NCBI GenBank assembly: GCA_964617645.1
Contig: CAZTYE010000002.1
Span: forward strand, 1 to 64,000
Reading direction: 5' to 3'
Source: JADJGC01 sp964617645
GTDB lineage: Bacteria; Zixibacteria; MSB-5A5; CAIYYT01
Length of the DNA stretch: 64,000 nucleotides
The position numbers and the translations under genes are program-made. Shown piece by piece: positions 35,394-43,660 of the stretch; positions within the stretch are counted from its first letter, which is position 1; each line of letters opens with the position of its first letter. Under the pieces are notes generated by a model. The model was not told the DNA's origin, did not search any database, and was given only the letters and a program-made list of their open reading frames with translations.

Positions 35394-35644
35394 GTCGGTA
35401 CTCCTTTACTGAATGTCTTCCGTTAGATCAGGAAGAATATGAAAGGGACTGGGGACTTGTCAAGGTTTGTATCGCTGATTTTGCGTCGGGCCATGAATCC
35501 CACGGCGGGCTGTGGGCGACAAGCCGTGAGCGATAAGCCAGACGGACCCGGGTGATTCGCGTGATTAAAGAAGTTCCGCACTGGTACTGTAATAGTGACA
35601 CCCGCCACTCAATCAGTGGCGCAACGCGTACACACTACTCGCGG

Positions 35645-37303
35645 TTACAGGCCGTGGATGTTGACATCGCTCGGGAATTCAACCTCGTACTCGATTATGA
35701 TGACGGCCTGTTCGGAAGCTCGGAGACGCAACTCCCAGGAGGCTCTTCCCTGTGCGTCTGCCTGTGTCGGTCGAGGCGATGTGGACTTGATATCGACCCG
35801 TACACGGCTGTCGGCGCTGAACGGCAGTGCTTCCTCGATCTTAACCGTGCGTTCAGCATCGGCGTGATTCGCCACCGTCGTCACGAGTCGCTGTGAGATC
35901 GAGCGCCTATCGCCTTTGATTTCGGTCCGACGTCCGCTCGGTTCACGTTTGATTTCGATGCCGTCATCAATGCCGAAGGAAAGATTGAACTCCTGTTGTG
36001 GAACAATGGGCATGGGACTGCTGAGCTTACCGATGTAGTCGCCGCCGGCGAAGAGACTGATTTCGCCCGGCAAGAGCGGAGTCGCAGTCGTGTTCGTCAG
36101 TTTGAGGCTGCGAAAGGCGTGCTGATCAAGTTGCGGCCGCGCGATCAGCGAGAGTTCGCCAGTGAACGGCAGGATTGCCACAACCACGCGCGAAGGAAAT
36201 TCACCGGAGCGAATCGATTCGGATCGTGACAGGACGAATTGGGTGGAAAAGTCGGTGGCGGAAGCTGCGACGCCGACCAAGCCGTAAGGTTCAAAGGGGG
36301 CCGGCTCAGCGATGGAGTCGGCTGTCCACGACTTCTGCATTAGATCGCGCTGCGCGACGATAATCTGCGTTTCGGTCTCGCCTGAACGGCCTCCTTGTGC
36401 CCTGAAGGCACCGGTTTCCAACACGGTTACCGGGCGTGTGCTCAGTTCGCGGGGACCGGTGGCGCGGCTGGGCTGGGCAGTTGACAGGATCAATTGCACG
36501 TCATCCCAGTCCTCGCCGGACGCTTGCGTAACTTCAGCAAGGTACTCGATCTCGACCTGATTGCTGTCCAACAACCGGGCATTGTAAAGAGCGCGCCATG
36601 ATGTTCGCGGCACAAGGTATTCGAGAATCGCTACGCCGCGCACCGGAGCGCGACACTCGACCTCGATGGCGACGTCCCTAACCGGTCGATTCAACACGGA
36701 ATCCGCGGCGGCCAATTCCCGCTCCAAGGCGTGGCACCGCTCCCGCGTTTGCGCGTCGCGGATTCGCATCGCGCGGATCGAGTCGAGCACGATATTGAGG
36801 TACTTGCCGACATTGAGAAAAGCCGCCTCCCAGTTGCGCGAATCCGGCGCTCCGGCCGATGGAGAACCGGACGCCGCGGCCGATGCATTGCTCGCGAGGT
36901 TTTCTAACATCTGCTGCTGCTTTGTCAGCACGAAGATCCGATTTTCGGATACGGCGGCTTCCCCCCACAAACTGTCGAGGCGACGACGCAGGTCTTTGCG
37001 ACGAACATCATCGTCGCGGACGGCAGCGGGTTTCACCGCCAGACCGAGAATCCGTGCGTTGTTTGTCGATAACGAGGCGCGCAGAGAGACTTCATCCGCC
37101 AATTGGGTGATGCCCGTGATGACAATCGTGTTCTGGCCGGCGGCGATCTCAAACGCGGCTTCGCGTTTGATCAGCGCACGATCGGCGTAGACAATGACGG
37201 ATTTGATGCGTGAATGCAACTCAACTGGACTTGCCGAGGCCACCAAAGAACTTGATGACGCGGACAGAGCACAGAGGATGACGCCGATGAAATGCGATTT
37301 CAT
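35645..37303 (-). CDS. MuiA-family/DUF4139 secreted protein
   Basis: The 552-aa protein has a signal peptide and the mucoidy-inhibitor MuiA layout. The N-terminal DUF4140-type strand is IKSVIVYADRALIKREAAFEI with TIVITGITQLADEVSL. A long helical coiled coil covers about 80-190. The C-terminal DUF4139 domain has VEVECRAPVRGVAILEYLVP, TSWRALYNARLLDSNQVEIE, EDWDDVQLILSTAQPS and WELRLRASEQAVIIIEYEVE. Family function is unresolved; one member has been reported to suppress mucoidy. Periplasmic or surface location is inferred from the signal peptide. Confidence 0.87.
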   Translation of the reverse strand: MKSHFIGVILCALSASSSSLVASASPVELHSRIKSVIVYADRALIKREAAFEIAAGQNTIVITGITQLADEVSLRASLSTNNARILGLAVKPAAVRDDDVRRKDLRRRLDSLWGEAAVSENRIFVLTKQQQMLENLASNASAAASGSPSAGAPDSRNWEAAFLNVGKYLNIVLDSIRAMRIRDAQTRERCHALERELAAADSVLNRPVRDVAIEVECRAPVRGVAILEYLVPRTSWRALYNARLLDSNQVEIEYLAEVTQASGEDWDDVQLILSTAQPSRATGPRELSTRPVTVLETGAFRAQGGRSGETETQIIVAQRDLMQKSWTADSIAEPAPFEPYGLVGVAASATDFSTQFVLSRSESIRSGEFPSRVVVAILPFTGELSLIARPQLDQHAFRSLKLTNTTATPLLPGEISLFAGGDYIGKLSSPMPIVPQQEFNLSFGIDDGIEIKREPSGRRTEIKGDRRSISQRLVTTVANHADAERTVKIEEALPFSADSRVRVDIKSTSPRPTQADAQGRASWELRLRASEQAVIIIEYEVEFPSDVNIHGL

Positions 37304-37571
37304 TGACCCTCCCTACCGATACAAACAGCGTTGTCGAATTCGTACACATCGCAGACGAGCTCAAGATGAGTTTTGTGGAATGAAAAGTCCATAGATTATC
37401 AGTCGATCACACAGCAAGGCGGTCGCGAACTGCCGCAGGTCTTGCCATCAAGAAAGAGGACTCCAGACAGCAAGCTGTGGGCGGACAGCCGACAGTCGTG
37501 ACCGGCATTGGTGTTACATTCGAACAGGCGGAAAATTCCCGCTCGATTGGAATGAAGAGAATCGGGAGAGC

Positions 37572-38150
37572 CTATAGCGGCGAATTGATCACCCGCAAAG
37601 TGGCCTTTTTGAGACCGACCCAACGATAGGAGTCGAGGTCTGATGACTCAATGACGATAGTCGCGCTGCCGACCATCCAGTAGTCCTTGGCGCCCTTCTT
37701 CTTGAGGTTCTCGGCGGCGCGATGTACGCATTGCGTCATGCGGTTGGCGTCCGGATGCCAGCGGTACATATTGCGAAAGCCGAGTCGGTAGGTGTTGGTG
37801 TTGTCGATCTGCGACCAGTTGATGTTCATCGAGCCGATGGCATATTGCCAGTCAGGATCGGCGTAAGTCGATTGCGGAATCGGGATAGTTCCCGAAGTAC
37901 CGCCGCGCTGGCGGGCGAGCAGGATATCGCGCATCACTTTATCGCGGACACCGATGTCGTTTTCGAGGATGCTCTTGAGATCGACGCGCAGATCGAGACC
38001 GCTTCCCTTCAAGTACGCGTCGAGATGCAACTGCGCGTTGCCTCCGGGATGCATGGTGACTTCGCGCGCGAGCGCGAGCACGTCTTCGTCGGACATCACC
38101 TTGCAAGCGAATTCGATAAACGGCTTGACGGTAAGATGTTCTTCGCCCAT
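37572..38150 (-). CDS. Uncharacterised 192-aa protein
   Basis: I do not recognise the family. The product has no signal peptide or membrane segment. It begins with GEEHLTVKPFIEFACKVMSD and contains NAQLHLDAYLKGSGLDLRVD, SMNINWSQIDNTNTYRLGF and a C-terminal DYWMVGSATIVIESSDLDSY. There are two cysteines only. ATG 38150 (GGAG nine bases upstream) is slightly better spaced than ATG 38156. Codon use matches its neighbours, so it is very likely real. It lies immediately downstream of a truncated DinB gene. Confidence 0.7.
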   Translation of the reverse strand: MGEEHLTVKPFIEFACKVMSDEDVLALAREVTMHPGGNAQLHLDAYLKGSGLDLRVDLKSILENDIGVRDKVMRDILLARQRGGTSGTIPIPQSTYADPDWQYAIGSMNINWSQIDNTNTYRLGFRNMYRWHPDANRMTQCVHRAAENLKKKGAKDYWMVGSATIVIESSDLDSYRWVGLKKATLRVINSPL

Positions 38151-38216
38151 GCGCATCCTCTCCTATTTGCTGCGTGCGCAATATTGTTCGGTCATGATAA
38201 CGCTCTGGCCGCGGAG

Positions 38217-38515
38217 TTACACGAGCTTTTCATCCGCCGACGGACCATAAATCGCCGGTACGGATATGTCATTCAGACGCAAGTAGACGCTAAGCTGGCC
38301 GCGATGATGAATCAAGTGGTTCATGACGAAGCTGCGCAGGACGGCGATTCGCGGCATGCTGAGCACGGCATGGCCGTTCTTGAGCAAGGACCAGTTCGCC
38401 ACCAGGGCGCCGTCGGTTGCGTCGGCAATGGCGGCACGGGCGTCGGTGACCGCCTGATCGAACTTGGTGAGCACCTCGGCAACCGAGCGCGCTTCCGGCG
38501 ATTGTCAGAAAAAAC
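38217..38515 (-). pseudogene. DinB-family protein, N-terminal half missing
   Basis: Only the C-terminal part of a DinB/YfiT-like four-helix protein is encoded: a frame open from the tRNA gene through LTKFDQAVTDARAAI, then SMPRIAVLRSFVMNHLIHHR, GQLSVYLRLNDISVPAIYGP and SADEKLV. The HLIHHRGQ metal-binding helix is intact. The usual first 80 or so residues are absent; the frame runs directly into tRNA-Thr. No start codon with a ribosome-binding site is present. It is a truncated gene created at the tRNA 3' end. Confidence 0.75.
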
Positions 38516-38588
38516 AGCCACCCATCGGATTCGAACCGATGACCTGCTGATTACGAATCAGCTGCTCTACCAGCTGAGCTAGGGTGGC
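38516..38588 (-). tRNA. tRNA-Thr (anticodon CGT)
   Basis: A complete 73-base cloverleaf on the minus strand: acceptor GCCACCC/GGGTGGC, D-loop AGCTCAGCTGGTAGAGC, anticodon loop TTCGTAA (CGT), T arm GGTTCGAATCC. Discriminator U; CCA not encoded. Confidence 0.95.
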
Positions 38589-38604
38589 GTGGGGACACTC
38601 AAAA

Positions 38605-38677
38605 TGGCGCCCCCCAGAATCGAACTGGGGACACGCAGATTTTCAGTCTGCTGCTCTACCAACTGAGCTAGGGCGCC
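38605..38677 (-). tRNA. tRNA-Phe (anticodon GAA)
   Basis: A complete 73-base cloverleaf on the minus strand: acceptor GGCGCCC/GGGCGCC, anticodon loop CTGAAAA (GAA), T-arm loop AGTTCGATTCT. Discriminator A; CCA not encoded. It lies 16 bases upstream of tRNA-Thr and is probably co-transcribed with it. Confidence 0.96.
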
Positions 38678-38736
38678 AGTTTGCAAGGGGATGTTTATAC
38701 ATGAATCGGCGGACGTTGTCAATTACTTTTGCGTCC

Positions 38737-39630
38737 CTATTCGGGCAGTTGCGAGAAGGCCCATTCGAAGAGGCGCTGCGCTTGAGCAAAGCGCTGACGA
38801 TTTGAATGCGCGCCCAAAATGACGGCGGTCAGATCGCGGCCATCGCGGTCGGTAGCCCGGGCGGTGAAGCACCATCCGGCCTCGTCGATGTATCCGGTCT
38901 TGCCACCCTCGATGAGCCAGCGGCCGTGCAATAGGCGGTTCGTATTGCCGAAGATGTATTCGCGGTGCTTGTTCACCGATTCGAAGTTGTACTCGGTTTT
39001 CTGCAGAATTTCGGAGATCGTCTTGTTGGCGGCGGCGAAATTCAGCAAGCGGGCAACATCGACGGCGGAGGCGACGTTGTTTTCCGAGAGGCCGGTGACC
39101 TCGTCGACCGTAAGCGTGATCAGGCCCAGATGGCGCGCCTTGGAATTCATAGACGCGACGAATGAGTCCGGGGCCACGCCGGTTGACCGCACCAAGGCTC
39201 GAGTCGCGCGATTGTCGGAGCCCATCAGGCTGGCGTGCAGGAGATCAATGACACGGTACTGGTGTCCGGCGCGCAGGACCGAGCGCGACGAGTTTTCGAC
39301 GTCCGCTTCGATCATTGCAACGGTTGTGTCCCAGTTGACTCCGTAGTCGAGAAACGTCAGCGCCGTCAGCAGTTTGGTAATCGAAGCGATGGGGCGCGGT
39401 GTATCTTCATCTTTGCCGAAGAGCTTTACGGAGGAGTAATTGTCATAGAGGCACGCAGACTCGCAGGACAAGTTGGGCGGTTTGAGGTGGAACTTGTACT
39501 GCGGCGGCGACGGCGGACCGATGGGTCCCGAGCTGATGGCCAAATTCGCCGGGCGGTCGAGAACGGCCACTACCAGAAGGGTGATTACGCCGCAAAACAT
39601 CATTATCCGTTTGACGGCTTTAGGTAACAT
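38737..39630 (-). CDS. D-alanyl-D-alanine endopeptidase/carboxypeptidase (PBP7-like)
   Basis: This S11-family low-molecular-weight penicillin-binding protein trims peptidoglycan cross-links in the periplasm. The 297-aa sequence has an N-terminal membrane anchor or signal (MMFCGVITLLVVAVL). The three active-site motifs are SITK (S-x-x-K, in PIASITKLLTALTF), SDN (S-x-N, in MGSDNRATRAL) and KTG (in IEGGKTGYIDEAG). The C-terminal beta domain of PBP5 is absent, as in PBP7. Its start overlaps the 3' end of the DUF72 gene by 11 bases, so the two are translationally coupled. Confidence 0.93.
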   Translation of the reverse strand: MLPKAVKRIMMFCGVITLLVVAVLDRPANLAISSGPIGPPSPPQYKFHLKPPNLSCESACLYDNYSSVKLFGKDEDTPRPIASITKLLTALTFLDYGVNWDTTVAMIEADVENSSRSVLRAGHQYRVIDLLHASLMGSDNRATRALVRSTGVAPDSFVASMNSKARHLGLITLTVDEVTGLSENNVASAVDVARLLNFAAANKTISEILQKTEYNFESVNKHREYIFGNTNRLLHGRWLIEGGKTGYIDEAGWCFTARATDRDGRDLTAVILGAHSNRQRFAQAQRLFEWAFSQLPE

Positions 39631-40420
39631 CCAGCATCTCCATCATTTGCCGCGCATTGGTCACAGCCTGACCCTCGTGACAGTTGTTGAAGTAAATATA
39701 GACCGTTTTGGCTTGCCGGCGCAAGTCTTGAATCTTGTCCACCCACTGGCGCAACTCCGCCTCCGAATAGAGGTAGTCATAGCGCAACGAGCCGTCGCTC
39801 CCATACCATTTATCGGCGTTGCGGCCGTGAAATCTGAGATAGGCGATCGGCAGCGTCGCGACAGCTACCGGCGGAATCAGCTTCTCGAGTTGAGGCTCAT
39901 CTACAGAGACGTAGCCGATTTCGCGCGAACGCAGCCAGTCGAAAACCTCGGTGCGAATCCAACTGCCGTGCCGAAACTCGACGAAGAGATTTTGCCCCGG
40001 CACAAGTTCGCGACAGAGACTGAGATGGTCGAGGTTGGTCTTGGTATAAGGAAATGAAAACGGGAATTGCGCAAGAATCCCCTTCAGGCGGCCGGAATCC
40101 TGCATCGGTTTGATGGCTTCCTGAAAAGAGGTCGAGAGTTCGCGCGCCTGCTGACGCTTGTGGGTCAGGGACTCATGCGCCTTGACCATGAACTCGAACT
40201 TGTCCTGCGTTCGTCTCAACATGCTCTCGAAGGTTTTGGCTGACGGTATTCGGTAGTAGGTGGCGTTGATCTCAACGGTGTCGAACTGGGAGGCGTAGTA
40301 GTCGAGCATCTTGGTCTTCGCCAACTTAGGCGGATAGAAGACGGTGTACCAATCGGCGAATGAGTAGCCGGAAGTGCCGATGCGGATAGGTGCAAGTATG
40401 GGGGCAGTTTCGGAAGTCAT
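39620..40420 (-). CDS. DUF72 (YecE-like) protein
   Basis: The 266-aa protein is a TIM-barrel-like DUF72 member: IRIGTSGYSFADWYTVFYPP, LDYYASQFDTVEINATYYRI, LAQFPFSFPYT, LFVEFRHGSWI, YLRFHGRN and KTVYIYFNNCHEGQAVTNAR. The family is widespread, and its enzymatic role is not established. It is the first gene of a pair with the PBP7-like peptidase. Confidence 0.92.
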   Translation of the reverse strand: MTSETAPILAPIRIGTSGYSFADWYTVFYPPKLAKTKMLDYYASQFDTVEINATYYRIPSAKTFESMLRRTQDKFEFMVKAHESLTHKRQQARELSTSFQEAIKPMQDSGRLKGILAQFPFSFPYTKTNLDHLSLCRELVPGQNLFVEFRHGSWIRTEVFDWLRSREIGYVSVDEPQLEKLIPPVAVATLPIAYLRFHGRNADKWYGSDGSLRYDYLYSEAELRQWVDKIQDLRRQAKTVYIYFNNCHEGQAVTNARQMMEMLDVT

Positions 40421-40477
40421 AGCGATATCTGCTTAAGACCCCACAGCAAGCTGCAGCCGACGTCCATGGGCAAGTTA

Positions 40478-40495
40478 GGCACGGCTCGCTGTGCC
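40478..40495. repeat. REP-like hairpin, GTGCCCCTGCGCGA family
   Basis: GGCAC and GTGCC flank an 8-base loop and continue CCCTGCGCGA with TCGATTG nearby. The same layout with compensating stem changes occurs at 59537-59556. Confidence 0.45.
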
Positions 40496-40577
40496 CCTGC
40501 GCGAAAGTCGATTGATTGTGCGAGTGCCGCATGCGAGGCGGATGCATGGGGCAACGGCTGTTTCTGTGCTCGCATTG

Positions 40578-40700
40578 TCATTCCTTCGGTTTCGGGCGCT
40601 GCATGCGGGCGGAACCGCATTTCGGGCAGATCCACTTGCGCTGTTTGTGAAATGTCCTGCGTTCTTCGCGCATCTTGATCTTGCAGCGTCGGCAGTTCAC
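40578..40700 (-). CDS. 40-residue zinc-ribbon protein
   Basis: This gene is below usual ORF-length cut-offs. GTG 40700 overlaps the stop of the membrane gene upstream as GTGA, with GAGG five bases before it. The product begins MNCRRCKIKM and ends in KWICPKCGSARMQRPKPKE. Two CxxC knuckles, 19 residues apart, form a classic minimal zinc ribbon, with a very basic linker (REERRTFHKQRK). Nucleic-acid or protein binding is inference. It is the last gene of the five-gene membrane cluster and translationally coupled to it. Confidence 0.75.
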   Translation of the reverse strand: MNCRRCKIKMREERRTFHKQRKWICPKCGSARMQRPKPKE

Positions 40701-41326
40701 AGCAACCTCAATAAGTCGCTCAGGAGGAACTCAATGCGACCGATCAGAAGAGTCAATCGCGAAGTGACGGTGTAGCCGAAAGTCGCGCCGAAGAAGATCA
40801 TCAAGAAGTATACGCCGGTTTGACTGGCGAAACGCGAGAAACCCCGGTCGGAGCGGGTATAGAAGAAGTAAACCATCACCGTAAGACAGGCGATCAGGCC
40901 GATAATCGCTTCGAGCACGCTCCAGGGCGTAACCGCATTGGCGGTGTGCAGCGCGGCGAATGGTGCGATTGCTGCGCCCGCTTGTTTGAGCACGCGGGCG
41001 TCCAGCATTGCGGGAATCGACAGGCCGGCGCCGGCGCCGATGATCAATGCCAACACCGGTCGCGAATAGAGCGACCAAGAGGATTTCAAGCGCATGATTA
41101 TCAGCAGGCAGAGCAGCAGCGGAATGATCGACCACAGCTTGCCCTGAACAAGGAGCGGCTGAAACAGCTTGGGCACGAGCACGGAACTCCAGAGCAGGAC
41201 GATTGTGAATCCAACGGAAAGACCGATCAAGATATGCTCGGCCGCCTTGTAGAAGGGATTGTCCCGATAGAGGAATGAGAAGATTGCCAGCGTGACCAAA
41301 CCGGCCGCGACTGTTCCCCAGTGCAT
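40697..41326 (-). CDS. Polytopic membrane protein of the DUF6754 cluster
   Basis: The 209-aa protein has about six transmembrane helices (AAGLVTLAIFSFLY, AEHILIGLSVGFTIVLLW, LWSIIPLLLCLLIIM, PVLALIIGAGAGLSIPAML, SVLEAIIGLIACLTVMVYFF, VYFLMIFFGATFGYTV). The family is unknown to me. Its start ATG overlaps the previous stop as TAATG with CGGAGG upstream; its stop overlaps the zinc-ribbon start. It resembles the 42133-42750 protein in helix number and ending (a GIGLG/GATFG-type small-residue helix), so the two may form a heterodimeric membrane core. Confidence 0.75.
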   Translation of the reverse strand: MHWGTVAAGLVTLAIFSFLYRDNPFYKAAEHILIGLSVGFTIVLLWSSVLVPKLFQPLLVQGKLWSIIPLLLCLLIIMRLKSSWSLYSRPVLALIIGAGAGLSIPAMLDARVLKQAGAAIAPFAALHTANAVTPWSVLEAIIGLIACLTVMVYFFYTRSDRGFSRFASQTGVYFLMIFFGATFGYTVTSRLTLLIGRIEFLLSDLLRLL

Positions 41327-42126
41327 TACCTGCTCCTCCGGCGACGTTCGACGAGATTTCCAACTATGATGATTGCGACGATAGCAACCTGCGCCACCGA
41401 CTGCGCGAAAAGCCCGCGTCCGCCGGCGCCGGACTCGTCACGCAAACTCTCGTACTCGGCAGCGCCCTTAAGACCGGCGGCCAACGCAACAATTTGTTGC
41501 GATGACAGGTAAGGATAGAATTGCGTCGCCATTGTTGCCGTGAGCACACAGGCGAATTTCGCGCGGTGCGGCGTGACGGCGTATTCGACCCAGTAAGTCG
41601 GCATGCTGCCGTCGGCAATCGAGATAACCAGCGCCAGATCGGCGTAACTCTGAACCGAGTCGAGAAGTGGCAGCGTTGCGGTCGCTGCGCCGTGATAATC
41701 CGTGGGGAATTCCTGGCGAATCGACTCACCCACGGCGAGAATCGCCGATTGATACTGCGGCCGAAAACCGAGGAAGACGTAATCGGCGCCATAGCGCTTC
41801 CCCACCGATTGGGCGTTGGCCTCGAGCATTTCTTCTCCCAATGCCGTGCCTTCGGCGAAAAGCGCCAGCGCAATGATCCGGACGTCCTTTCGAAACGCGT
41901 GCTGAATGACGGCGTCGGCCAGCGGTCGAATTTCGGCGAACGAAGACGCTTCGAAGTCGAAGGAAATGAGGATCGTTGCCTGCTCGGGCAGCGAGTCGAT
42001 CAGGCCGTGCAGCCGCGTGGTCTCCGGCGTTGCCGTCGGAGTCATACGGAAGTTAAATATGATCGGCAGAAGCACGGCCAGCAGGACAACGGCATAGACG
42101 ATGTATCGTGCGGTAGATCTCATCAC
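41326..42126 (-). CDS. Membrane-anchored extracytoplasmic-domain protein
   Basis: The 266-aa protein has one N-terminal helix (ARYIVYAVVLLAVLLPIIF) and one C-terminal helix (SVAQVAIVAIIIVGNLV) around a soluble domain of about 200 residues. The domain has alternating strands and helices: ATILISFDFEASSFAEIRPL, AVIQHAFRKDVRIIALALF, GKRYGADYVFLGFRPQYQ and GSMPTYWVEYAV. This resembles the soluble part of the DUF6754 protein upstream in general character. No function recognised. GTG 42126 or ATG 42123 may start it, six or nine bases after the preceding stop. Confidence 0.75.
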   Translation of the reverse strand: MMRSTARYIVYAVVLLAVLLPIIFNFRMTPTATPETTRLHGLIDSLPEQATILISFDFEASSFAEIRPLADAVIQHAFRKDVRIIALALFAEGTALGEEMLEANAQSVGKRYGADYVFLGFRPQYQSAILAVGESIRQEFPTDYHGAATATLPLLDSVQSYADLALVISIADGSMPTYWVEYAVTPHRAKFACVLTATMATQFYPYLSSQQIVALAAGLKGAAEYESLRDESGAGGRGLFAQSVAQVAIVAIIIVGNLVERRRRSR

Positions 42127-42132
42127 TTCGTC

Positions 42133-42750
42133 CTACAAGTAGCTGCGCTCGATGCCGAGAATGACTCGCAGCGCGGTAGCCAACGACCCGAGGCCAACTC
42201 CGATCAACAAGCCGCGCTTGGCGGCGGCAGCGGGTTGATTGAGTATCCATCCGGCGAGATCCGGAAGGTGCGTGGAGACCGCGTCACCCAGAGCATTGCG
42301 GCCGAGCAGAACGATGATCGCCGTCGATGCCAGCACCAGCGCCGGCATCGACCGCACGCGGAAACCGCGATAGGCGGCCGATGCAACAAAGAACGCCAGC
42401 AGCGAGAACATCGTGGCCTGCATTGGCGCCTGCAGATTTTGAAACGCCCATTGATACGGCGAATCGACACCGACGCCAAAAATCGCGGCACCCAAGATCA
42501 TGAACAGCAATGAGGCAATTGTCAGCCAGCTATAGGGCGCCTGGCGCGGCCGATCCGGTCGTCGCGCTTTCTTGACGTGATGCCGCAGCACGGCGACACC
42601 TCCGAGCAGCATTGTCATCGCGAAGACGAACTGATAGTAGTCAAGCAGGGCGCGGTAGACCGCGGCCGTCGCTTCGGTTTTGACAAAGTACTGGGCGATC
42701 ATGAATACGCCGACGGCGAAAGCCACGATAGTAGCGATCCGTGCAATCAT
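42133..42750 (-). CDS. Polytopic membrane protein of the DUF6754 cluster
   Basis: The 205-aa protein has six or so transmembrane helices, with a conserved-looking RRPDRPRQAPYSWLT cytoplasmic loop after the second and a SPYQWAFQNLQAPMQATMFS amphipathic segment. I do not recognise a named family. ATG 42750 overlaps the DUF6754 stop as ATGA and has GGAG nine bases upstream. It was probably encoded to assemble with the neighbouring membrane proteins. Confidence 0.75.
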   Translation of the reverse strand: MIARIATIVAFAVGVFMIAQYFVKTEATAAVYRALLDYYQFVFAMTMLLGGVAVLRHHVKKARRPDRPRQAPYSWLTIASLLFMILGAAIFGVGVDSPYQWAFQNLQAPMQATMFSLLAFFVASAAYRGFRVRSMPALVLASTAIIVLLGRNALGDAVSTHLPDLAGWILNQPAAAAKRGLLIGVGLGSLATALRVILGIERSYL

Positions 42751-43508
42751 GGGAAGAAACTCCGGTGCCAATTCGCGCCCATGGCGGCGGCGGCCGCGAG
42801 TGCAGCGATCAGAACGATCAACGCCAGGCGGAGAACATCTTGCGCCAGCATCGAAGACCGGACGCGCTCATCGGCGGTCAGGTAGGCGGAGGCAGTGAAC
42901 AGTTCCTCGCCGATCAGTGTGTAGTCGCAGGCGACAATAAAAAACGACAACTGAATCGTCGAGTCGGTGCCGGCGATTTGCAAGGCGCCGTGAGCACCGG
43001 CGGTTTCAGCGAGGACCAAAGCTTCACCTTCGAAAGTGCCGAGCAAGAACATCGCGCCGGGGAGATGGCGAGCGACAATACCGTCGACGCCGGCAGCATA
43101 GCCGAACTGCGACGGCGAAACGAAAACGACATCGTCGCTGCGATAAAGATCGGGGTGGTTGCTCTCGCGATAGGCGTTCTGCAAAATCTCCCGCGCCGTT
43201 TCGGCGATGACCGGATCGTGGGTCGGGAAAATCAAGCGCGTGCCGTAGGCGGCGGCTTTGGCGGCGACGTAACGCAAGAGATTGAGCGCCGCGATTGTTG
43301 TCGGACGCTGGATATCGCCGCCCCATCCCGTCGTGAAGACGACGGGTTTGCCCAGCTCGGTGGCGCGACCGATGGCCTCGTCGATCGCACGCAAGCCGGC
43401 AATCTGCCGCAGCGGCCGCTTCCACTGACGCGATCGCAGCGAGAAGGCGATGATGACGCCGGCGGCGAACAACACCCAGAGCATCAGCGTGACGGCGGAC
43501 AACTGCAT
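42747..43508 (-). CDS. DUF6754 membrane protein
   Basis: The 253-aa protein has an N-terminal helix (VTLMLWVLFAAGVIIAFSL), a large alpha/beta domain and a C-terminal helix (LRLALIVLIAALAAAAAM). The soluble part matches my memory of DUF6754: VVFTTGWGGDIQRPTTIAAL, NLLRYVAAKAAAYGTRLIFP, SQFGYAAGVDGIV, MFLLGTFEGEALVLAETA, DYTLIGEELFTASAYL and SMLAQDVLRL. The family has no known function. It is the first gene of a five-gene cluster in which every junction overlaps or is a few bases long, divergent from an ABC importer. Confidence 0.82.
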   Translation of the reverse strand: MQLSAVTLMLWVLFAAGVIIAFSLRSRQWKRPLRQIAGLRAIDEAIGRATELGKPVVFTTGWGGDIQRPTTIAALNLLRYVAAKAAAYGTRLIFPTHDPVIAETAREILQNAYRESNHPDLYRSDDVVFVSPSQFGYAAGVDGIVARHLPGAMFLLGTFEGEALVLAETAGAHGALQIAGTDSTIQLSFFIVACDYTLIGEELFTASAYLTADERVRSSMLAQDVLRLALIVLIAALAAAAAMGANWHRSFFP

Positions 43509-43660
43509 CGGAATTCAACCTGATCGTGTTAGCGCCGGACGCGGCGCACTTGGCCAAAAGCGAGGATATGATCAGGTCCGTTGCACCGACGATCAACTAA
43601 AACTTCGACAACTGTTTTGGTTGATTTGTGGGGTCGGAATGTGCATACGAAGCCGTTGGA

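Noticed and set aside
41521..42513. 330-codon plus-strand frame opposite the DUF6754 cluster
   Set aside because: Arg/Gln-rich low-complexity composition without a Shine-Dalgarno site. The minus-strand genes have clear membrane segments and coupled starts.
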